A stretch of DNA of 64,000 bases from Streptomyces chromofuscus (GCF_015160875.1 NZ_CP063374.1:2666001-2730000); one strand, 5' to 3'. Counted from the stretch's first letter, positions 54,548-64,000 are shown. Notes: generated by a model from the letters alone, not told the origin. Numbers and translations are program-made.

Positions 54548-55489
54548 TCACCGTCGTTTCGGAAGCGGCACTCTCTGGAGATCGTGCGCGACGCTCAGCT
54601 CCCCCGCGAACCCGGCGGCCCGGGCCTGCCGCTCGAACTCTCCCCCACTCTCGGCTCCGCCCGAGCGGGAGGTGCCCCCAGGCTCCGTGTAGCGCTGGCT
54701 GAAGTGGGTGAGCACGAGGTGCCGTACGCCGCTCTCCCTGGCCACCCGCGCCGCCTGTCCGGCCGTCAGGTGGCCGTGCTCGACGGCGAGTTTCTCGTCC
54801 TCGTCGAGGAACGTGGACTCGATGACGAGCATGTCGCAGCCCTCGGCGAGCGCGTACACGCCGTCGCACAGGCGGGTGTCCATGACGAACGCGAACCGCT
54901 GACCGCGCCGCACCTCGCTGACCTCCTCGAGGGCGACCCCGCCGAGCGCCCCCTCCCGCTGGATCCGGCCGACGTCCGGTCCCTTGATGCCGTGCGCGGC
55001 GAGCCGCTCGGGCAGCATCCGGCGCCCGTCGGGCTCGACGAGGCGATAGCCGTAGGACTCGACGGGATGGGAGAGCTTGTGGGCGTGCAGGGCGTACGAC
55101 CGAGACGAGGAGAGCACCCCGTCGCTGTCCACCGGGGACTCCGTGAGCCGGACGGTCTCGCGGTAGGCGGTGGCGTACCGCAGCCGGTCGAAGAAGCGCT
55201 GGCCGGAGCGGGGGTAGTGCGCGGTGATGGGGTGGGGCACCTGGTCGAGGTTGATCCGCTGGATGACGCCGGCCAGGCCCAGCGAGTGGTCCCCGTGGAA
55301 GTGCGTGACGCAGATCCGGTTCAGGTCGTGGGCGGCGACCCCGGCGCGCAGCATCTGGCGCTGGGTGCCCTCTCCGGGGTCGAACAGGATGCCCTCGCCG
55401 TCCCAGCGCAGCAGGTAGCCGTTGTGGTTGCGGTGCCGGGTCGGGACCTGGCTGGCGGTGCCGAGGACCACCAATTCACGGACGGACAC
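54548..55489 (-). CDS. rnz: Ribonuclease Z (tRNA 3' processing)
   Basis: A 313-residue metallo-beta-lactamase-fold nuclease that trims tRNA 3' trailers. [13 protein letters not shown] near residue 62 is the zinc motif; MDTR and ESTFLDEDE supply further ligands; LTHFSQRY near residue 270 is conserved. GTG 55489 begins six bases after the HIT stop, so translation is probably coupled. Confidence 0.92.
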   Translation of the reverse strand: MSVRELVVLGTASQVPTRHRNHNGYLLRWDGEGILFDPGEGTQRQMLRAGVAAHDLNRICVTHFHGDHSLGLAGVIQRINLDQVPHPITAHYPRSGQRFFDRLRYATAYRETVRLTESPVDSDGVLSSSRSYALHAHKLSHPVESYGYRLVEPDGRRMLPERLAAHGIKGPDVGRIQREGALGGVALEEVSEVRRGQRFAFVMDTRLCDGVYALAEGCDMLVIESTFLDEDEKLAVEHGHLTAGQAARVARESGVRHLVLTHFSQRYTEPGGTSRSGGAESGGEFERQARAAGFAGELSVAHDLQRVPLPKRR

Positions 55490-55495
55490 GACGAC

Positions 55496-55849
55496 TTACC
55501 CGGGCGGCCATTCCAGGCCGCGCCCGCCCAGGACGTGGGCGTGCGCGTGCCAGACGGTCTGGCCGGCGCCGGGGCCCTTGTTGAAGACGATGCGGTAGCT
55601 CTCCAGCTTGTCCTCGTCGGCGACCGCCTGCGTCTCGCGCAGCAGGTCGGCGGCGATGCCGGGCGCGGCGGCGGCGAGCGCGGCGGCGTCCGGGTAGTGC
55701 GCCTTGGGGATCACCAGGACGTGGGTGGGCGCCTGGGGGTTGATGTCCCGGAAGGCGACGGTGGTTTCCGTCTCGCGGACGATCGTCGCCGGGACATGCC
55801 CCCCGACGATCTTGCAGAACAGGCAGTCGTCCTGCGGCTCCCCTGCCAT
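55496..55849 (-). CDS. HIT-family nucleotide hydrolase
   Basis: A 117-residue histidine-triad protein with CLFCKIVGGHVPA at the start and HAHAHVLGG near residue 101, the catalytic triad motif. Relatives hydrolyse adenosine phosphoramidates. GGAGGG lies upstream of ATG 55849. Operon with rnz. Confidence 0.92.
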   Translation of the reverse strand: MAGEPQDDCLFCKIVGGHVPATIVRETETTVAFRDINPQAPTHVLVIPKAHYPDAAALAAAAPGIAADLLRETQAVADEDKLESYRIVFNKGPGAGQTVWHAHAHVLGGRGLEWPPG

Positions 55850-55964
55850 TTTCCCTCCGGGGTCGGTGCGTTTTGGGGCATCGTATCGTCGCCGGGTGCG
55901 GGTGGTCGGGGGCTGGTGGCGCCCACGCGGCGGAGCCGCATGCCGGCCCAGCCCCGCACCCCCT

Positions 55965-58900
55965 TTACGTCGGCAGAGCGGGCGGAGTCTCAGCCGGACG
56001 TTCCTCCAGTGCCTCCAGCGCGAGCCGTATCGCCTCGTCCAGTTGGGGGTCCCGCCCTGCCGCGTGGTCCTGCGGCCGCTGGACCACCTCCACGTCCGGG
56101 TCGACCCCGTGGTTCTCCACGCCCCAGCCGTAGCCCTCCAGCCAGAAGGCGTACTTCGGCTGGGTGATCAGCGTGCCGTCCACCAGCCGGTACCGGCTGT
56201 CGATGCCGATCACACCGCCCCAGGTGCGCACTCCGACGACCGGCCCGAGGCCGAGCGCCTTGATCGCCGCGTTGACGATGTCGCCGTCCGACCCGGAGAA
56301 CTCGTTGGCGACGGCGACGACGGGTCCGCGCGGTGCGTCCTGCGGATAGCTGTACGGCCGCATCCCGCGCGGCACGGCCCAGCCGACGATCCGCCGGGCC
56401 AGCTTCTCCACCACCAGCTGGGAGGTGTGCCCGCCCCGGTTCTCCCGGACGTCCACGACGAGGCCCTCCCGGGCCACCTCGACGCGCAGGTCGCGGTGGA
56501 TCTGCGCCCACCCCGGCGCCTGCATGTCGGGCACATGGAGGTAGCCCAGCCGCCCGCCGGACCGCTCGTGCACGTACGCCCGCCGGTCCGCGACCCACGC
56601 GTGGTAGCGCAGCGGTTCCTCGTCCTCGATCGGTACGACGACGGCGTGCCGCACTTCACCGCCCCCCGACGGAGAGATGGTCAGCTCGACCGCCTTGTCC
56701 GCCGTACCGACCAGCAGCGGGCCCGGGCCGGTCACCGGATCCACGGCCCGTCCGGCAACCGCCACGATCGCGTCCCCGGCACGCACGGCGACGCCGGGCG
56801 CGGCCAGCGGCGAGCGGGCGTCCGGGTCGGAGGTCTCCGAGGGCAGGATGCGGTCGATGCGCCAACTGCCGTCCGGATGCCGGGAGATGTCCGCGCCGAG
56901 CAGTCCCTGCCGGGCTCCGTTGCCGCCCGCGCCACGCGGGACCACGTAGGCGTGCGAGGTGCCCAGCTCGCCCTGCACCTCCCACAGCAGGTCCACCAGG
57001 TCGTCGTGGGTGGCGACCCGGTCCAGGACGGGCCGGTAGCGGTCGAGGACGCCGTCCCAGTCGACGCCGCTCATGTCCGGCCGCCAGAAGTGGTCGCGCA
57101 TGATGCGGCCGGTCTCGTCGTACATCTGCCGCCACTCGGCGGCCGGGTCGACGGTCTGGCGTACCCGGGTGAGGTCGACGGTGACGTTGGTGTCGCTGTC
57201 CTCGTCGCCCGAGGCGCGCCGGTCGCTCGGTACGACCTTCAGCCGGCCGTCGGTCCACAGCAGCACCCGCTTGCCGTCGCCGCTGACCTCGAAGTGGTCG
57301 GCGTCGGCCGCGAGGTGCTCCAGACGCTGCTGGGCGAGGTCGTAGCGCTCCAGCTCGGTCTTGGGGTCGGGGTCGTCCGGGGTGGCCCGGGAGGAGCCGA
57401 GGACGCCCTGGACGGGGTGGCGCAGCCACAGCACGCCGTCCTTCGCGGCGCGCAGGTTGGAGTAGCGCCCGGCCTCCACGGGGAACGGCACGATCCGGTC
57501 GGCGAGCCCTTCCAGGTCGATCCGCGTGGTCGGCGTGCCCTCGCTGTCGGGCGTCTCGTCCTTGTCCGGCGTCTCGAAGGGACGGCCGTGCCGCTGCGGA
57601 CCGAACGGGGACGGGGTGGTCGCGGACAGCGTGATCAGGTGCGGCCGGTCGCCCACCACGAACGCCAGGTCGAAGACGTGCTCGTCGTAGACCGGGTCGA
57701 AGGAGCGGTTGGACAGGAACGCCAGGTGCTTGCCGTCGGCGGTGAAGGCGGGGGCGTAGTCCTGGAAACGCAGCGGCGTCGCCTCGGTGACCGACAGGTC
57801 GGTGGTGTTGGCGAGCTTCAGCTGGCACAGCGGGCGCGGGCCCGGGTGGGACCAGGCGATCCAGGCGGAGTCGGGCGAGAAGACCAGCCCGCGCACGTCG
57901 CCGTTCTCGCTGCGGTCGACCTCGCGCACCTCGCCGGTCTCCCGCTCGACGAGCAGCAGCCGTCCGTCGTGCGCGGCGACCGCGGCCCGGCTGCCGTCGG
58001 GAGCCATGGCGAGCCCGAGGACCCGGCCGAGCCGGCCCGCGGCGAGCCGGCGCGGGATCGAGCCCGGCGTCAGCCCGGTGGCGGGCGCGAACTCCAGGGC
58101 GTCCTCGCCCTCGGCGTCCGTCACCCACACCACCCATTCCTCGCCCTCGGCGCGGAAGGTGCGCGGCAGCCGGGCCCGGACGCCGGGTTCGGCGGCCAGC
58201 GCGCGGGCGGGGCCGGAGCGGTGGGTCACCCAGTGCACCCCGCCGCGCACGGCGACCGCGCTGCCGCGCGCGGTGTGGTCGGGGGACGCCGACCCGAACC
58301 AGCGGGAGGCGTTCACCGGGTACGGCTGACGGTCGGTGCGCTGCCCGCCGAGCCGGACGTCGAGGCGGCGCGGCTCGGCGCCGTCGAGGTCGTCCAGCAG
58401 CCACAGCTCACCGGCACTGCAGTACACGACCCGGGTGCCGTCGCTCGCCGCGTGCCGGGCGTAGAAGCCGTCGAGCGGCGTGTGCCGCCGCAGGTCCGAG
58501 CCGTCGGCGAGGGAGGAGTACAGAGCGCCCGTGCCCTCGTGGTCGGACAGGAACGCGATACGGTCGCCGGCCCAGGCCGGGTACTCGACGTTGCCGTCCA
58601 GCTCCTCGTGCAGCCGTACGAACTCGCCGTCGCCGTCCCGGTCGATCCACAGCTTGCCCGCCGTACCGCCCCGGTACCGCTTCCAGGCGGCGGCCTCCCG
58701 GCCCATCGGCGCGGACAGCAGCACGGTGTGCGGGCCGTGGGCGACCCCGCCGACCGGGCCGTACGGCAGCCGGGTCGGGGGTCCGCCGTCGAGCGGCACG
58801 GCGTGCGCCCAGGTGCGGCGGAGGGTGGCCTGGCCGTGGGTGGTGAGGGCGAGCACCTGCCCGTCGGGGGTCCAGCCGCGCACCCGGGTCGTCCAACTGC

Positions 58901-59165
58901 CCCAGTGGGTCAGGCGTCTGGCGGGACCGCCGTCGACGGGCGCGACGTGCACCTCGGGCGCGCCGTCACGGGTTGAGGTCCAGGCGACGGTGGTGCCGTC
59001 GGGCGAGATACGCGGCTGGGTCACCGGCACGTTGTCGGCGCTGACCCGCCAGGCCCGCCCACCGTCGAGCGGCGCGAGCCAGACGTCGTCCTCGGCGGTG
59101 AAGGTCACCAACTCGCCCTGGACATGCGGAAACCGGAGATACGCGGGCACTGCGGACTGGGTCAC
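55965..59165 (-). CDS. Tricorn-like protease (S41 family)
   Basis: A 1066-residue cytosolic protease. Residues 1-320 and about 320-640 are beta-propeller domains (ISPDGTTVAWTSTRDG; LVFSPDSAWIAWSHPG), then the C1 helical domain, with the catalytic His in GTSHAYVV near residue 735, a PDZ domain (about 750-850) and the S41 core, with the nucleophilic Ser in NEFSGSDGDIVNAAIK near residue 955. In archaea and actinobacteria it cuts peptides released by the proteasome. GTG 59165 has TAGGGT six bases upstream, so the mRNA is probably leaderless. No signal peptide. Confidence 0.93.
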   Translation of the reverse strand: MTQSAVPAYLRFPHVQGELVTFTAEDDVWLAPLDGGRAWRVSADNVPVTQPRISPDGTTVAWTSTRDGAPEVHVAPVDGGPARRLTHWGSWTTRVRGWTPDGQVLALTTHGQATLRRTWAHAVPLDGGPPTRLPYGPVGGVAHGPHTVLLSAPMGREAAAWKRYRGGTAGKLWIDRDGDGEFVRLHEELDGNVEYPAWAGDRIAFLSDHEGTGALYSSLADGSDLRRHTPLDGFYARHAASDGTRVVYCSAGELWLLDDLDGAEPRRLDVRLGGQRTDRQPYPVNASRWFGSASPDHTARGSAVAVRGGVHWVTHRSGPARALAAEPGVRARLPRTFRAEGEEWVVWVTDAEGEDALEFAPATGLTPGSIPRRLAAGRLGRVLGLAMAPDGSRAAVAAHDGRLLLVERETGEVREVDRSENGDVRGLVFSPDSAWIAWSHPGPRPLCQLKLANTTDLSVTEATPLRFQDYAPAFTADGKHLAFLSNRSFDPVYDEHVFDLAFVVGDRPHLITLSATTPSPFGPQRHGRPFETPDKDETPDSEGTPTTRIDLEGLADRIVPFPVEAGRYSNLRAAKDGVLWLRHPVQGVLGSSRATPDDPDPKTELERYDLAQQRLEHLAADADHFEVSGDGKRVLLWTDGRLKVVPSDRRASGDEDSDTNVTVDLTRVRQTVDPAAEWRQMYDETGRIMRDHFWRPDMSGVDWDGVLDRYRPVLDRVATHDDLVDLLWEVQGELGTSHAYVVPRGAGGNGARQGLLGADISRHPDGSWRIDRILPSETSDPDARSPLAAPGVAVRAGDAIVAVAGRAVDPVTGPGPLLVGTADKAVELTISPSGGGEVRHAVVVPIEDEEPLRYHAWVADRRAYVHERSGGRLGYLHVPDMQAPGWAQIHRDLRVEVAREGLVVDVRENRGGHTSQLVVEKLARRIVGWAVPRGMRPYSYPQDAPRGPVVAVANEFSGSDGDIVNAAIKALGLGPVVGVRTWGGVIGIDSRYRLVDGTLITQPKYAFWLEGYGWGVENHGVDPDVEVVQRPQDHAAGRDPQLDEAIRLALEALEERPAETPPALPT

Positions 59166-59177
59166 CAGGTCACCCTA
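59163..59177 (-). promoter_or_regulatory. Candidate -10 of leaderless tricorn mRNA
   Basis: Minus strand TAGGGT, six bases, GTG start; no ribosome-binding site. Confidence 0.4.
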
Positions 59178-59226
59178 CGCAGGCGCGGGGCCCGCGCACA
59201 GGGGTTTGGATCACTTGCCCCACCTG

Positions 59227-59760
59227 CTATTTGCCCTCGGGCCAGCACGTGGGAGCGCTGCGGCAGTACACGGTCCTGGTGACGGTCACCGTGGTGGTGG
59301 GGCCACCTCCGGGCGGGGTGCCGACGGGCGGGGCGGAGGTGGCGTCGCAGTCGCCCAGTCCGCTGACCCGGAACCACTGCTTGCCGTCGATCCGCGCGGT
59401 GAGGTCGCCGCGCACGCAGGCGCCGCCGACCGCGCGGGTCACCCTGCCGGTGACGGTGATCTCCCTGCCGTCGGAGGTCTGCCCCTCGCAGTCGACGTCC
59501 GCGACGGTGCCGGCGCTCGCGGACGGTGCCGGCCCGCCGCGGTCGCCGTAGTGGGCGGTGCAGCTGAGCCACTGCACATCCGCCTCGCGCCGCTCGAGTT
59601 CCCGGGTCACCAGCTCGTCCGTCGTGTAGGCCACGGTCATGGAACTCAGGGCACCCGGCTCACACGCCACCAGCCCGCCCGCACCGGCCACCACGACCAC
59701 CGCCACCCCGGCCGCCCGCCGCATGCGAGGACGGCTCCCGACCCACCGCGATACCCCCAT
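59227..59760 (-). CDS. Secreted lipoprotein of unknown function
   Basis: A 177-residue protein with a basic start, a hydrophobic stretch (AAGVAVVVVAGAGGLVAC) ending in the lipobox LVAC near residue 33, and an extracytoplasmic part with several Cys (LSCTAHY, DCEG, ACVRGD, GDCD, YCRSAPTCW) likely disulfide-bonded. The middle has the short beta pattern GREITVTGRVTRAV. ATG 59760 lacks a strong ribosome site; ATG 59724, with GGGAG upstream, is a reasonable alternative giving a shorter signal. No family recognised. Confidence 0.75.
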   Translation of the reverse strand: MGVSRWVGSRPRMRRAAGVAVVVVAGAGGLVACEPGALSSMTVAYTTDELVTRELERREADVQWLSCTAHYGDRGGPAPSASAGTVADVDCEGQTSDGREITVTGRVTRAVGGACVRGDLTARIDGKQWFRVSGLGDCDATSAPPVGTPPGGGPTTTVTVTRTVYCRSAPTCWPEGK

Positions 59761-59840
59761 GAACGGCAGCCTGCCACCACCCCGGCCACCGCGGTAGGGC
59801 GCATACGGCCACCCGGTACGCCGGCGGGAGGCCGTCGCCG

Positions 59841-60233
59841 TCAGATGTTGAGGAGTTGCCACTCCTGGAGTTCCACCAGGTTGCCCTCCGGGTCCTTGAG
59901 GTGGGCGGTGCGCATGCGGTCCGTCGTGGGGGCCGGGCCGTGCAGGAGGGTCGCGCCGCGGGCCGTGATGCGCTCGCAGTAGGTGTCGAGGTCGTCGACG
60001 CGCAGGACCACCAGCGAACGGTGGCCCGTCGCGGTGTCGTTCACCTCGCCGATCAGGTCCGCCATCATCGCGCGGTCCTGCAGCGCGATGCCCGCCGAGC
60101 CCGTCGCGGGGCTGAACCTCTCGTACGGTCCCTCGGTCGCACCCGACTGCGGCTTCAGGCCGAGGACATCGGCGTAGAAGCGGTAGCAGGCGGCGAAGTC
60201 GCTGACCAGGAGCCTGACTTGGGCGAGTTCCAT
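59841..60233 (-). CDS. VOC-family protein
   Basis: A 130-residue glyoxalase-fold protein: VRLLVSDFAACYRFYADVLGLKP starts the first module, SLVVLRVDDLDTYCERITARGATLL the second, and HLKDPEGNLVELQEW carries the metal-side Glu. Function open. GGGAGG lies upstream of ATG 60233; it follows rsmE by 20 bases on the same strand. Confidence 0.85.
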   Translation of the reverse strand: MELAQVRLLVSDFAACYRFYADVLGLKPQSGATEGPYERFSPATGSAGIALQDRAMMADLIGEVNDTATGHRSLVVLRVDDLDTYCERITARGATLLHGPAPTTDRMRTAHLKDPEGNLVELQEWQLLNI

Positions 60234-60253
60234 GACGTCCTCCCGCGCGGGGA

Positions 60254-60994
60254 TCAGGACCAGCGTCCGGTACGGCCGAGCAGCAGCGCCGCCGCCGCGG
60301 TACCGGCCGTCGAGGTGCGCAGCACGGTCGGCCCGAGCCGGTAGGCACGCGCCCCGGCCTGCGCGAAGAGCGACAACTCCTCCGGGGAGACGCCTCCTTC
60401 GGGTCCGACGACCAGCACGATCTCGCCCTCGGTGGGCAGTTCGGCGGCGGCCAGCGGTTCCTCACCGCTCTCGTGCAGTACGGCGGCGAAGCCGGCCCCG
60501 GCGAGCAGCGCGGCGACCTGCTTGCCCGTCGCCGCGTCCGCGACCTCGGGGAAGCGCACCCGGCGGGACTGCTTGCCGGCCTCGCGGGCGGTGGCCCGCC
60601 ACTTGGCCAGGGACTTCGCTCCGCGGTCGCCCTTCCACTGGGTGATGCAGCGGGCGGCCTGCCAGGGCACGATCGCGTCGACCCCGACCTCGGTCATGGT
60701 CTCCACGGCCAGCTCGCCCCGGTCCCCCTTGGGCAGGGCCTGGACGACCGTGATGCGAGGTTCGGGCACCGGTTCCTCGGACACCGAGTCCATGTGGACG
60801 ATCAGCCGGTCCTTGCCCTCGGTGTCCACGACCACGCACTCCGCCCAGCGCCCGGCCCCGTCGGTGAGGACCACGTCCTCGCCGGGCCGCAGCCGCTTCA
60901 CGGAGACCGCGTGCCGGCCCTCGGGCCCGTCGAGGACGTACCGTCCGCCGTCGCCCGCGCGGAAGTGCTCGACGACGAAGACCGGAGCGGTCAT
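60254..60994 (-). CDS. rsmE: 16S rRNA m3U1498 methyltransferase
   Basis: A 246-residue SPOUT methyltransferase. The N-terminal PUA-like domain (HAVSVKRLRPGEDVVLTDGAG) is followed by the knot with VVGPEGGVSPEELSLF and YRLGPTVLRTSTAGTAAAALLL, the SAM-binding region. It overlaps the preceding nitronate monooxygenase gene by ATGA. Confidence 0.94.
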   Translation of the reverse strand: MTAPVFVVEHFRAGDGGRYVLDGPEGRHAVSVKRLRPGEDVVLTDGAGRWAECVVVDTEGKDRLIVHMDSVSEEPVPEPRITVVQALPKGDRGELAVETMTEVGVDAIVPWQAARCITQWKGDRGAKSLAKWRATAREAGKQSRRVRFPEVADAATGKQVAALLAGAGFAAVLHESGEEPLAAAELPTEGEIVLVVGPEGGVSPEELSLFAQAGARAYRLGPTVLRTSTAGTAAAALLLGRTGRWS

Positions 60995-62064
60995 CCGGCG
61001 CTCCCGGAGGACAACGCCGTCGTGGCCGCGGTGAGCTCGGCCGCCAGCACCTGCACCAGCTCCCCGGCGGGCAGCTCACGCGCCATCCCGTGGCCCTGGC
61101 CGGCCCACAGCGCCATGCCCTGCGCGTCGCCCGCCCGCGCCGCGGCCTTGCGGATCGGGGAGGTGAGGTGGTGGACCTCGGGGTAGGCGGCGGGGGCGTA
61201 CGGGCCGTGCTCGCGCAGGAAGCGGTTGACCAGGCCGCGGGCCGGGCGGCCGGAGAAGGCGCGGGTGAGTGCCGTACGGACGAACAGCGGGTTGGTCAGC
61301 GCCTGCTTGTGCACGGCGCTCGCGCCGGACTCGGGGGTGGGCAGGAACGCCGTGCCGAGCTGCGCGGCGCTCGCGCCGGCCGCCAGGACGGCGGCGATCT
61401 GGCTGCCGCGCATGATGCCGCCGGCGGCGACGAGCGGCAGGCCGACCGCCTCGCGGATCTGGCCGATCAGGGAGAGCAGGCCGATGGCGGAGCCGTCGTT
61501 CTCGGGGATGTCCCGGTGCGTGCCCTGGTGGCCGCCGGCCTCGGCACCCTGCACGATCACGGCGTCGGCGCCGGCCTGCTCGACGGCCCGGGCCTCGTCG
61601 GGCGTGGTGGCGGTGACGAGGGTGAGGGTGCCGACGCGGCGGAGGGAGTCCAGGACCTCACGGCTGGGCACGCCGAAGTGGAAGGAGACCACCGGCACCG
61701 GGTTGTCCAGCAGCACCGCGAGCTTGGTGTCGTAACCGTCGTCCCGGCCGCTGTCGGGGTCGCCGAGCTCGGTCTCGTACCAGGCGGCCTCTCCGGCCAG
61801 CTGATGGGCGTAGACGTCGACGGCGGCGGGCTCCGCGACGTCGGGCTGCGGCATGAACAGGTTCACGCCGAAGGGGCGGGCGGTCAGCCCCCGCACCTGC
61901 TTGATCTCCTGGTACATGCCGTCGGCCGTCTTGTAACCGGCCGCGAGGAATCCGAGCCCGCCGGCCTCGGACACGGCCGCGGCGAGCCGCGGCACGGAGA
62001 CGCCGCCCGCCATGGGGGCCTGCACGATCGGAAGCGGAAAGAGATCGGTCAGTGCGGAGGACAT
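60991..62064 (-). CDS. Nitronate monooxygenase / 2-nitropropane dioxygenase family
   Basis: A 357-residue FMN TIM barrel. PIVQAPMAGGVSVPRLAAAVSEAGGLGFLAAGY begins the barrel; ADAVIVQGAEAGGHQGTHR contains the catalytic His region, PLVAAGGIMRG and GTAFLPTPES the FMN-phosphate loops. It oxidises nitronates or a related electron-rich compound. Position between dnaJ and rsmE is the standard actinobacterial arrangement. Confidence 0.88.
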   Translation of the reverse strand: MSSALTDLFPLPIVQAPMAGGVSVPRLAAAVSEAGGLGFLAAGYKTADGMYQEIKQVRGLTARPFGVNLFMPQPDVAEPAAVDVYAHQLAGEAAWYETELGDPDSGRDDGYDTKLAVLLDNPVPVVSFHFGVPSREVLDSLRRVGTLTLVTATTPDEARAVEQAGADAVIVQGAEAGGHQGTHRDIPENDGSAIGLLSLIGQIREAVGLPLVAAGGIMRGSQIAAVLAAGASAAQLGTAFLPTPESGASAVHKQALTNPLFVRTALTRAFSGRPARGLVNRFLREHGPYAPAAYPEVHHLTSPIRKAAARAGDAQGMALWAGQGHGMARELPAGELVQVLAAELTAATTALSSGSAG

Positions 62065-62133
62065 GACGGCATGTTGTCACGTCCTCCGAACAAGTCCGAA
62101 TCCGGGCTGCCGTCCGGCATATGCCGACGGCAC

Positions 62134-62184
62134 CCCGTCGAACGCGTTCTTCGGCCGCGGGAAACAGCCCCCGCTGCCCGGCTG
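62134..62184 (-). pseudogene. Decayed copy of the dnaJ 3' end
   Basis: About 50 bases align with 62268-62319, the last codons of dnaJ ([15 protein letters not shown]), at an offset of 134 bases, with single-base changes and two small indels. Shared runs include GAACGCGT, GCCGCG, CAGCCCC and GCTGCCCGG. The frame is broken, so it is a relic of a local duplication in the 197-base gap between dnaJ and the nitronate monooxygenase gene. Confidence 0.6.
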
Positions 62185-62261
62185 ACGGTGCCTGCCCGGG
62201 GACACCCGCCGGTCCCCCGGCCGCGTCTCGGCGCAGCCTCGGCACCATCCGTCAGCAGCCG

Positions 62262-63398
62262 TCAGCGCCCGTTGAACGCGTCCTTCAGCCGCGAGAACAG
62301 CCCCTGCTGCCCGGGCTGGAACTGTCCCTGAGGTCGTTCCTCGCCGCGGAGCTTGGCCAGCTCCCGCAGGAGTCGTTCCTGCTCCACGTCCAGCTTGGTC
62401 GGGGTCTGGACCTCGACGTGGACGACGAGGTCGCCGCGGCCGCCGCCGCGCAGGTGCGTGACGCCCCGGCCGTGCAGCGGGATCGACTGGCCGGACTGGG
62501 TGCCGGGCCGGATGTCGACCTCCTCCAGGCCGTCCAGGGTCTCCAGCGGCACCTTCGTGCCGAGGGCCGCCGCCGTCATCGGGATCGTGACCGTGCAGTG
62601 CAGGTCGTCGCCGCGCCGCTGGAAGGTCGAGTGCGGCAGCTCGTGGATCTCGACGTAGAGGTCGCCGGCCGGACCGCCACCGGGCCCGACCTCGCCCTCA
62701 CCGGCGAGCTGGATGCGCGTGCCGTTGTCGACACCGGCCGGAATCTTCACCGTCAGCGTGCGCCGGGAACGCACCCGGCCGTCGCCCGCGCACTCCGGGC
62801 ACGGGTTCGGCACGACGGTGCCGAAGCCCTGGCACTGCGGGCAGGGGCGCGAGGTCATGACCTGGCCCAGGAAGGACCGAGTGACCTGCGACACCTCACC
62901 GCGCCCGCGGCACATGTCGCACGTCTGCGCCGAGGTCCCCGGCGCCGCTCCCTCGCCGCTGCACGTGGAGCAGACGATGGCCGTGTCGACCTGGATGTCC
63001 TTCGTCGTGCCGAAGGCCGCCTCGTCCAGCTCGACCTCGATACGGATCATCGCGTCCTGGCCCCGGCGGGTGCGCGAGCGCGGCCCGCGCTGCGACGCCG
63101 TGCCGAAGAACGCGTCCATGATGTCCGAGAAGTTCCCGAAGCCACCCGCGCCGAAGCCGCCCGCGGCGCCCGCGCCGGCCTGCGACAGCGGGTCGCCGCC
63201 GAGGTCGTAGACCTGCTTCTTCTGCGGGTCCGACAGCACCTCGTAAGCGGCGTTGATCTCCTTGAACCGCTCCTGCGTCTTCGGATCGGGATTGACGTCC
63301 GGGTGCAGCTCGCGTGCGAGCCGCCGGAAGGCCTTCTTGATCTCTTCCTGCGACGCGTCGCGGCGCACGCCGAGAACGGCGTAGTAGTCCGTGGCCAC
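62262..63398 (-). CDS. dnaJ: Chaperone DnaJ (DnaJ2)
   Basis: A 378-residue Hsp70 co-chaperone. J domain with ELHPDVNP (HPD near residue 32), Gly/Ala/Phe-rich linker ([16 protein letters not shown]), four-repeat zinc domain ([32 protein letters not shown]), and C-terminal substrate domain ([19 protein letters not shown]). GTG 63398 begins directly after the hrcA TAA without any gap, so both are translated from the same heat-shock mRNA; HrcA would control it by its operator upstream of hrcA, beyond the window. Confidence 0.95.
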   Translation of the reverse strand: MATDYYAVLGVRRDASQEEIKKAFRRLARELHPDVNPDPKTQERFKEINAAYEVLSDPQKKQVYDLGGDPLSQAGAGAAGGFGAGGFGNFSDIMDAFFGTASQRGPRSRTRRGQDAMIRIEVELDEAAFGTTKDIQVDTAIVCSTCSGEGAAPGTSAQTCDMCRGRGEVSQVTRSFLGQVMTSRPCPQCQGFGTVVPNPCPECAGDGRVRSRRTLTVKIPAGVDNGTRIQLAGEGEVGPGGGPAGDLYVEIHELPHSTFQRRGDDLHCTVTIPMTAAALGTKVPLETLDGLEEVDIRPGTQSGQSIPLHGRGVTHLRGGGRGDLVVHVEVQTPTKLDVEQERLLRELAKLRGEERPQGQFQPGQQGLFSRLKDAFNGR

Positions 63399-64000
63399 TT
63401 ACGACTCCGCCAGGATCTGTCCGACGTACCGTGCCACTGCGCGTACCGCTCCCATCGTTCCCGGGTAATCCATGCGGGTCGGTCCGACCACGCCGAGCTT
63501 GGCGACTGCCTCGCCGCCCGAACCGTAGCCGACCGACACCACCGACGTGGAGTTGAGTCCCTCATGGGCGTTCTCGTGCCCGATGCGCACGGTCATGCCC
63601 GAATCCTTCGCCTCGCCCAGGAGCTTGAGGAGCACGACCTGCTCCTCGAGCGCCTCCAGGACGGGGCGGATGGTGAGGGGGAAGTCATGTCCGAAGCGGG
63701 TCAGATTGGCGGTGCCGCCGATCATCAGCCGCTCCTCGGTCTGTTCGACGAGCGTCTCCAGGAGGGTGGAGAGCACCGTCTGGACCGTGCCGCGGTCCTC
63801 CAGCTCGAAGGCTTCCGGCAGATCCTGCACCAACTGTGGCACGTCCGCGAAACGGCGGCCCGCGACCCGGCTGTTCAGCCGCGCCCGCAGATCCGCCAGC
63901 GACGCCTCGCCGAACGGCGCCGGGCAGTCGACCATCCGCTGCTCGACCCGCCCGGTGTCGGTGATCAGCACCAGCATCACGCGCGCCGGCGCCAGCGAGA
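63399..64000 (-). CDS. hrcA: Heat-inducible transcription repressor HrcA, C-terminal part
   Basis: The last 200 codons of HrcA; the start and DNA-binding domain lie outside the window. Present are [69 protein letters not shown] and [23 protein letters not shown], all standard HrcA blocks. It ends in TAA immediately followed by the dnaJ GTG. HrcA binds CIRCE and is kept active by GroEL. Confidence 0.94.
   Translation of the reverse strand, partial: SLAPARVMLVLITDTGRVEQRMVDCPAPFGEASLADLRARLNSRVAGRRFADVPQLVQDLPEAFELEDRGTVQTVLSTLLETLVEQTEERLMIGGTANLTRFGHDFPLTIRPVLEALEEQVVLLKLLGEAKDSGMTVRIGHENAHEGLNSTSVVSVGYGSGGEAVAKLGVVGPTRMDYPGTMGAVRAVARYVGQILAES

Noticed and set aside
55704..58976. 1090-codon plus-strand frame over the tricorn protease
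   Set aside because: Antisense shadow; the minus-strand gene carries propeller, PDZ and S41 motifs.

Overview
The window is a stretch of high-GC actinobacterial chromosome, almost certainly Streptomyces. The evidence is the extreme third-position GC, frequent GTG starts, ATGA/GTGA gene overlaps, F420- and Tat-related genes, and a backbone (ppdK, dus, glyS, zinc ABC operon and Fur-type regulator, uppS, recO, leuA, era, ybeY, phoH, rnz, tricorn protease, rsmE, dnaJ2, hrcA) that I recognise as the conserved core order of Streptomyces chromosomes. I see no tRNA, rRNA, CRISPR array, prophage or complete insertion sequence.

Layout. 1-5.6 kb: end of a PhoX-like protein, an F420-type oxidoreductase, galU, then pyruvate phosphate dikinase read the other way behind a strong terminator and a palindrome-rich leader. 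5.6-12.3 kb: a ROK repressor divergent from two debranching/MGH1-like glycoside hydrolases and a membrane sulfatase-like protein. 12.3-17.4 kb: dus, an MFS exporter, a TetR regulator and an aldo/keto reductase. 17.4-25 kb: glyS, a zinc-uptake operon with a Zur box, a Fur-family regulator, uppS and recO. 25-35 kb: small accessory genes, then an oligopeptide-type ABC operon ending in a DapA/NanA-family aldolase and facing a secreted sialidase, which suggests sialic acid or a related acyl-sugar as substrate. 35-42 kb: TerB-like protein, leuA with a leucine-rich leader peptide, an M4 protease with its emfourin-type inhibitor, and a GH1 glucosidase with its MFS importer. 42-48 kb: the era / deaminase-like / mmcQ / CBS / ybeY / phoH operon, all on the minus strand. 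48-54.5 kb: PfkB kinase, glucarate dehydratase with divergent IclR, MFS, adenine deaminase. 54.5-64 kb: rnz, HIT, tricorn protease, lipoprotein, VOC, rsmE, nitronate monooxygenase, dnaJ, and the end of hrcA.

The most striking object is a 360-residue intein inside phoH. It starts with Ala instead of a nucleophile and carries the Trp/Cys/Thr residues that mark class 3 inteins, together with a LAGLIDADG homing endonuclease domain. Other unexpected structure includes: a 13-unit array of 19-20 bp repeats filling the gap between the CBS gene and mmcQ, each unit imitating a ribosome-binding site plus GTG start; a decayed duplication of the first 21 codons of recO that forms an overlapping 42-codon ORF; a decayed copy of the 3' end of dnaJ; a MITE-like element abutting era; and paired identical palindromes in front of ppdK. 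A recurrent promoter layout (-10 hexamer about 6 nt before the start codon) suggests many genes here are transcribed as leaderless mRNAs.
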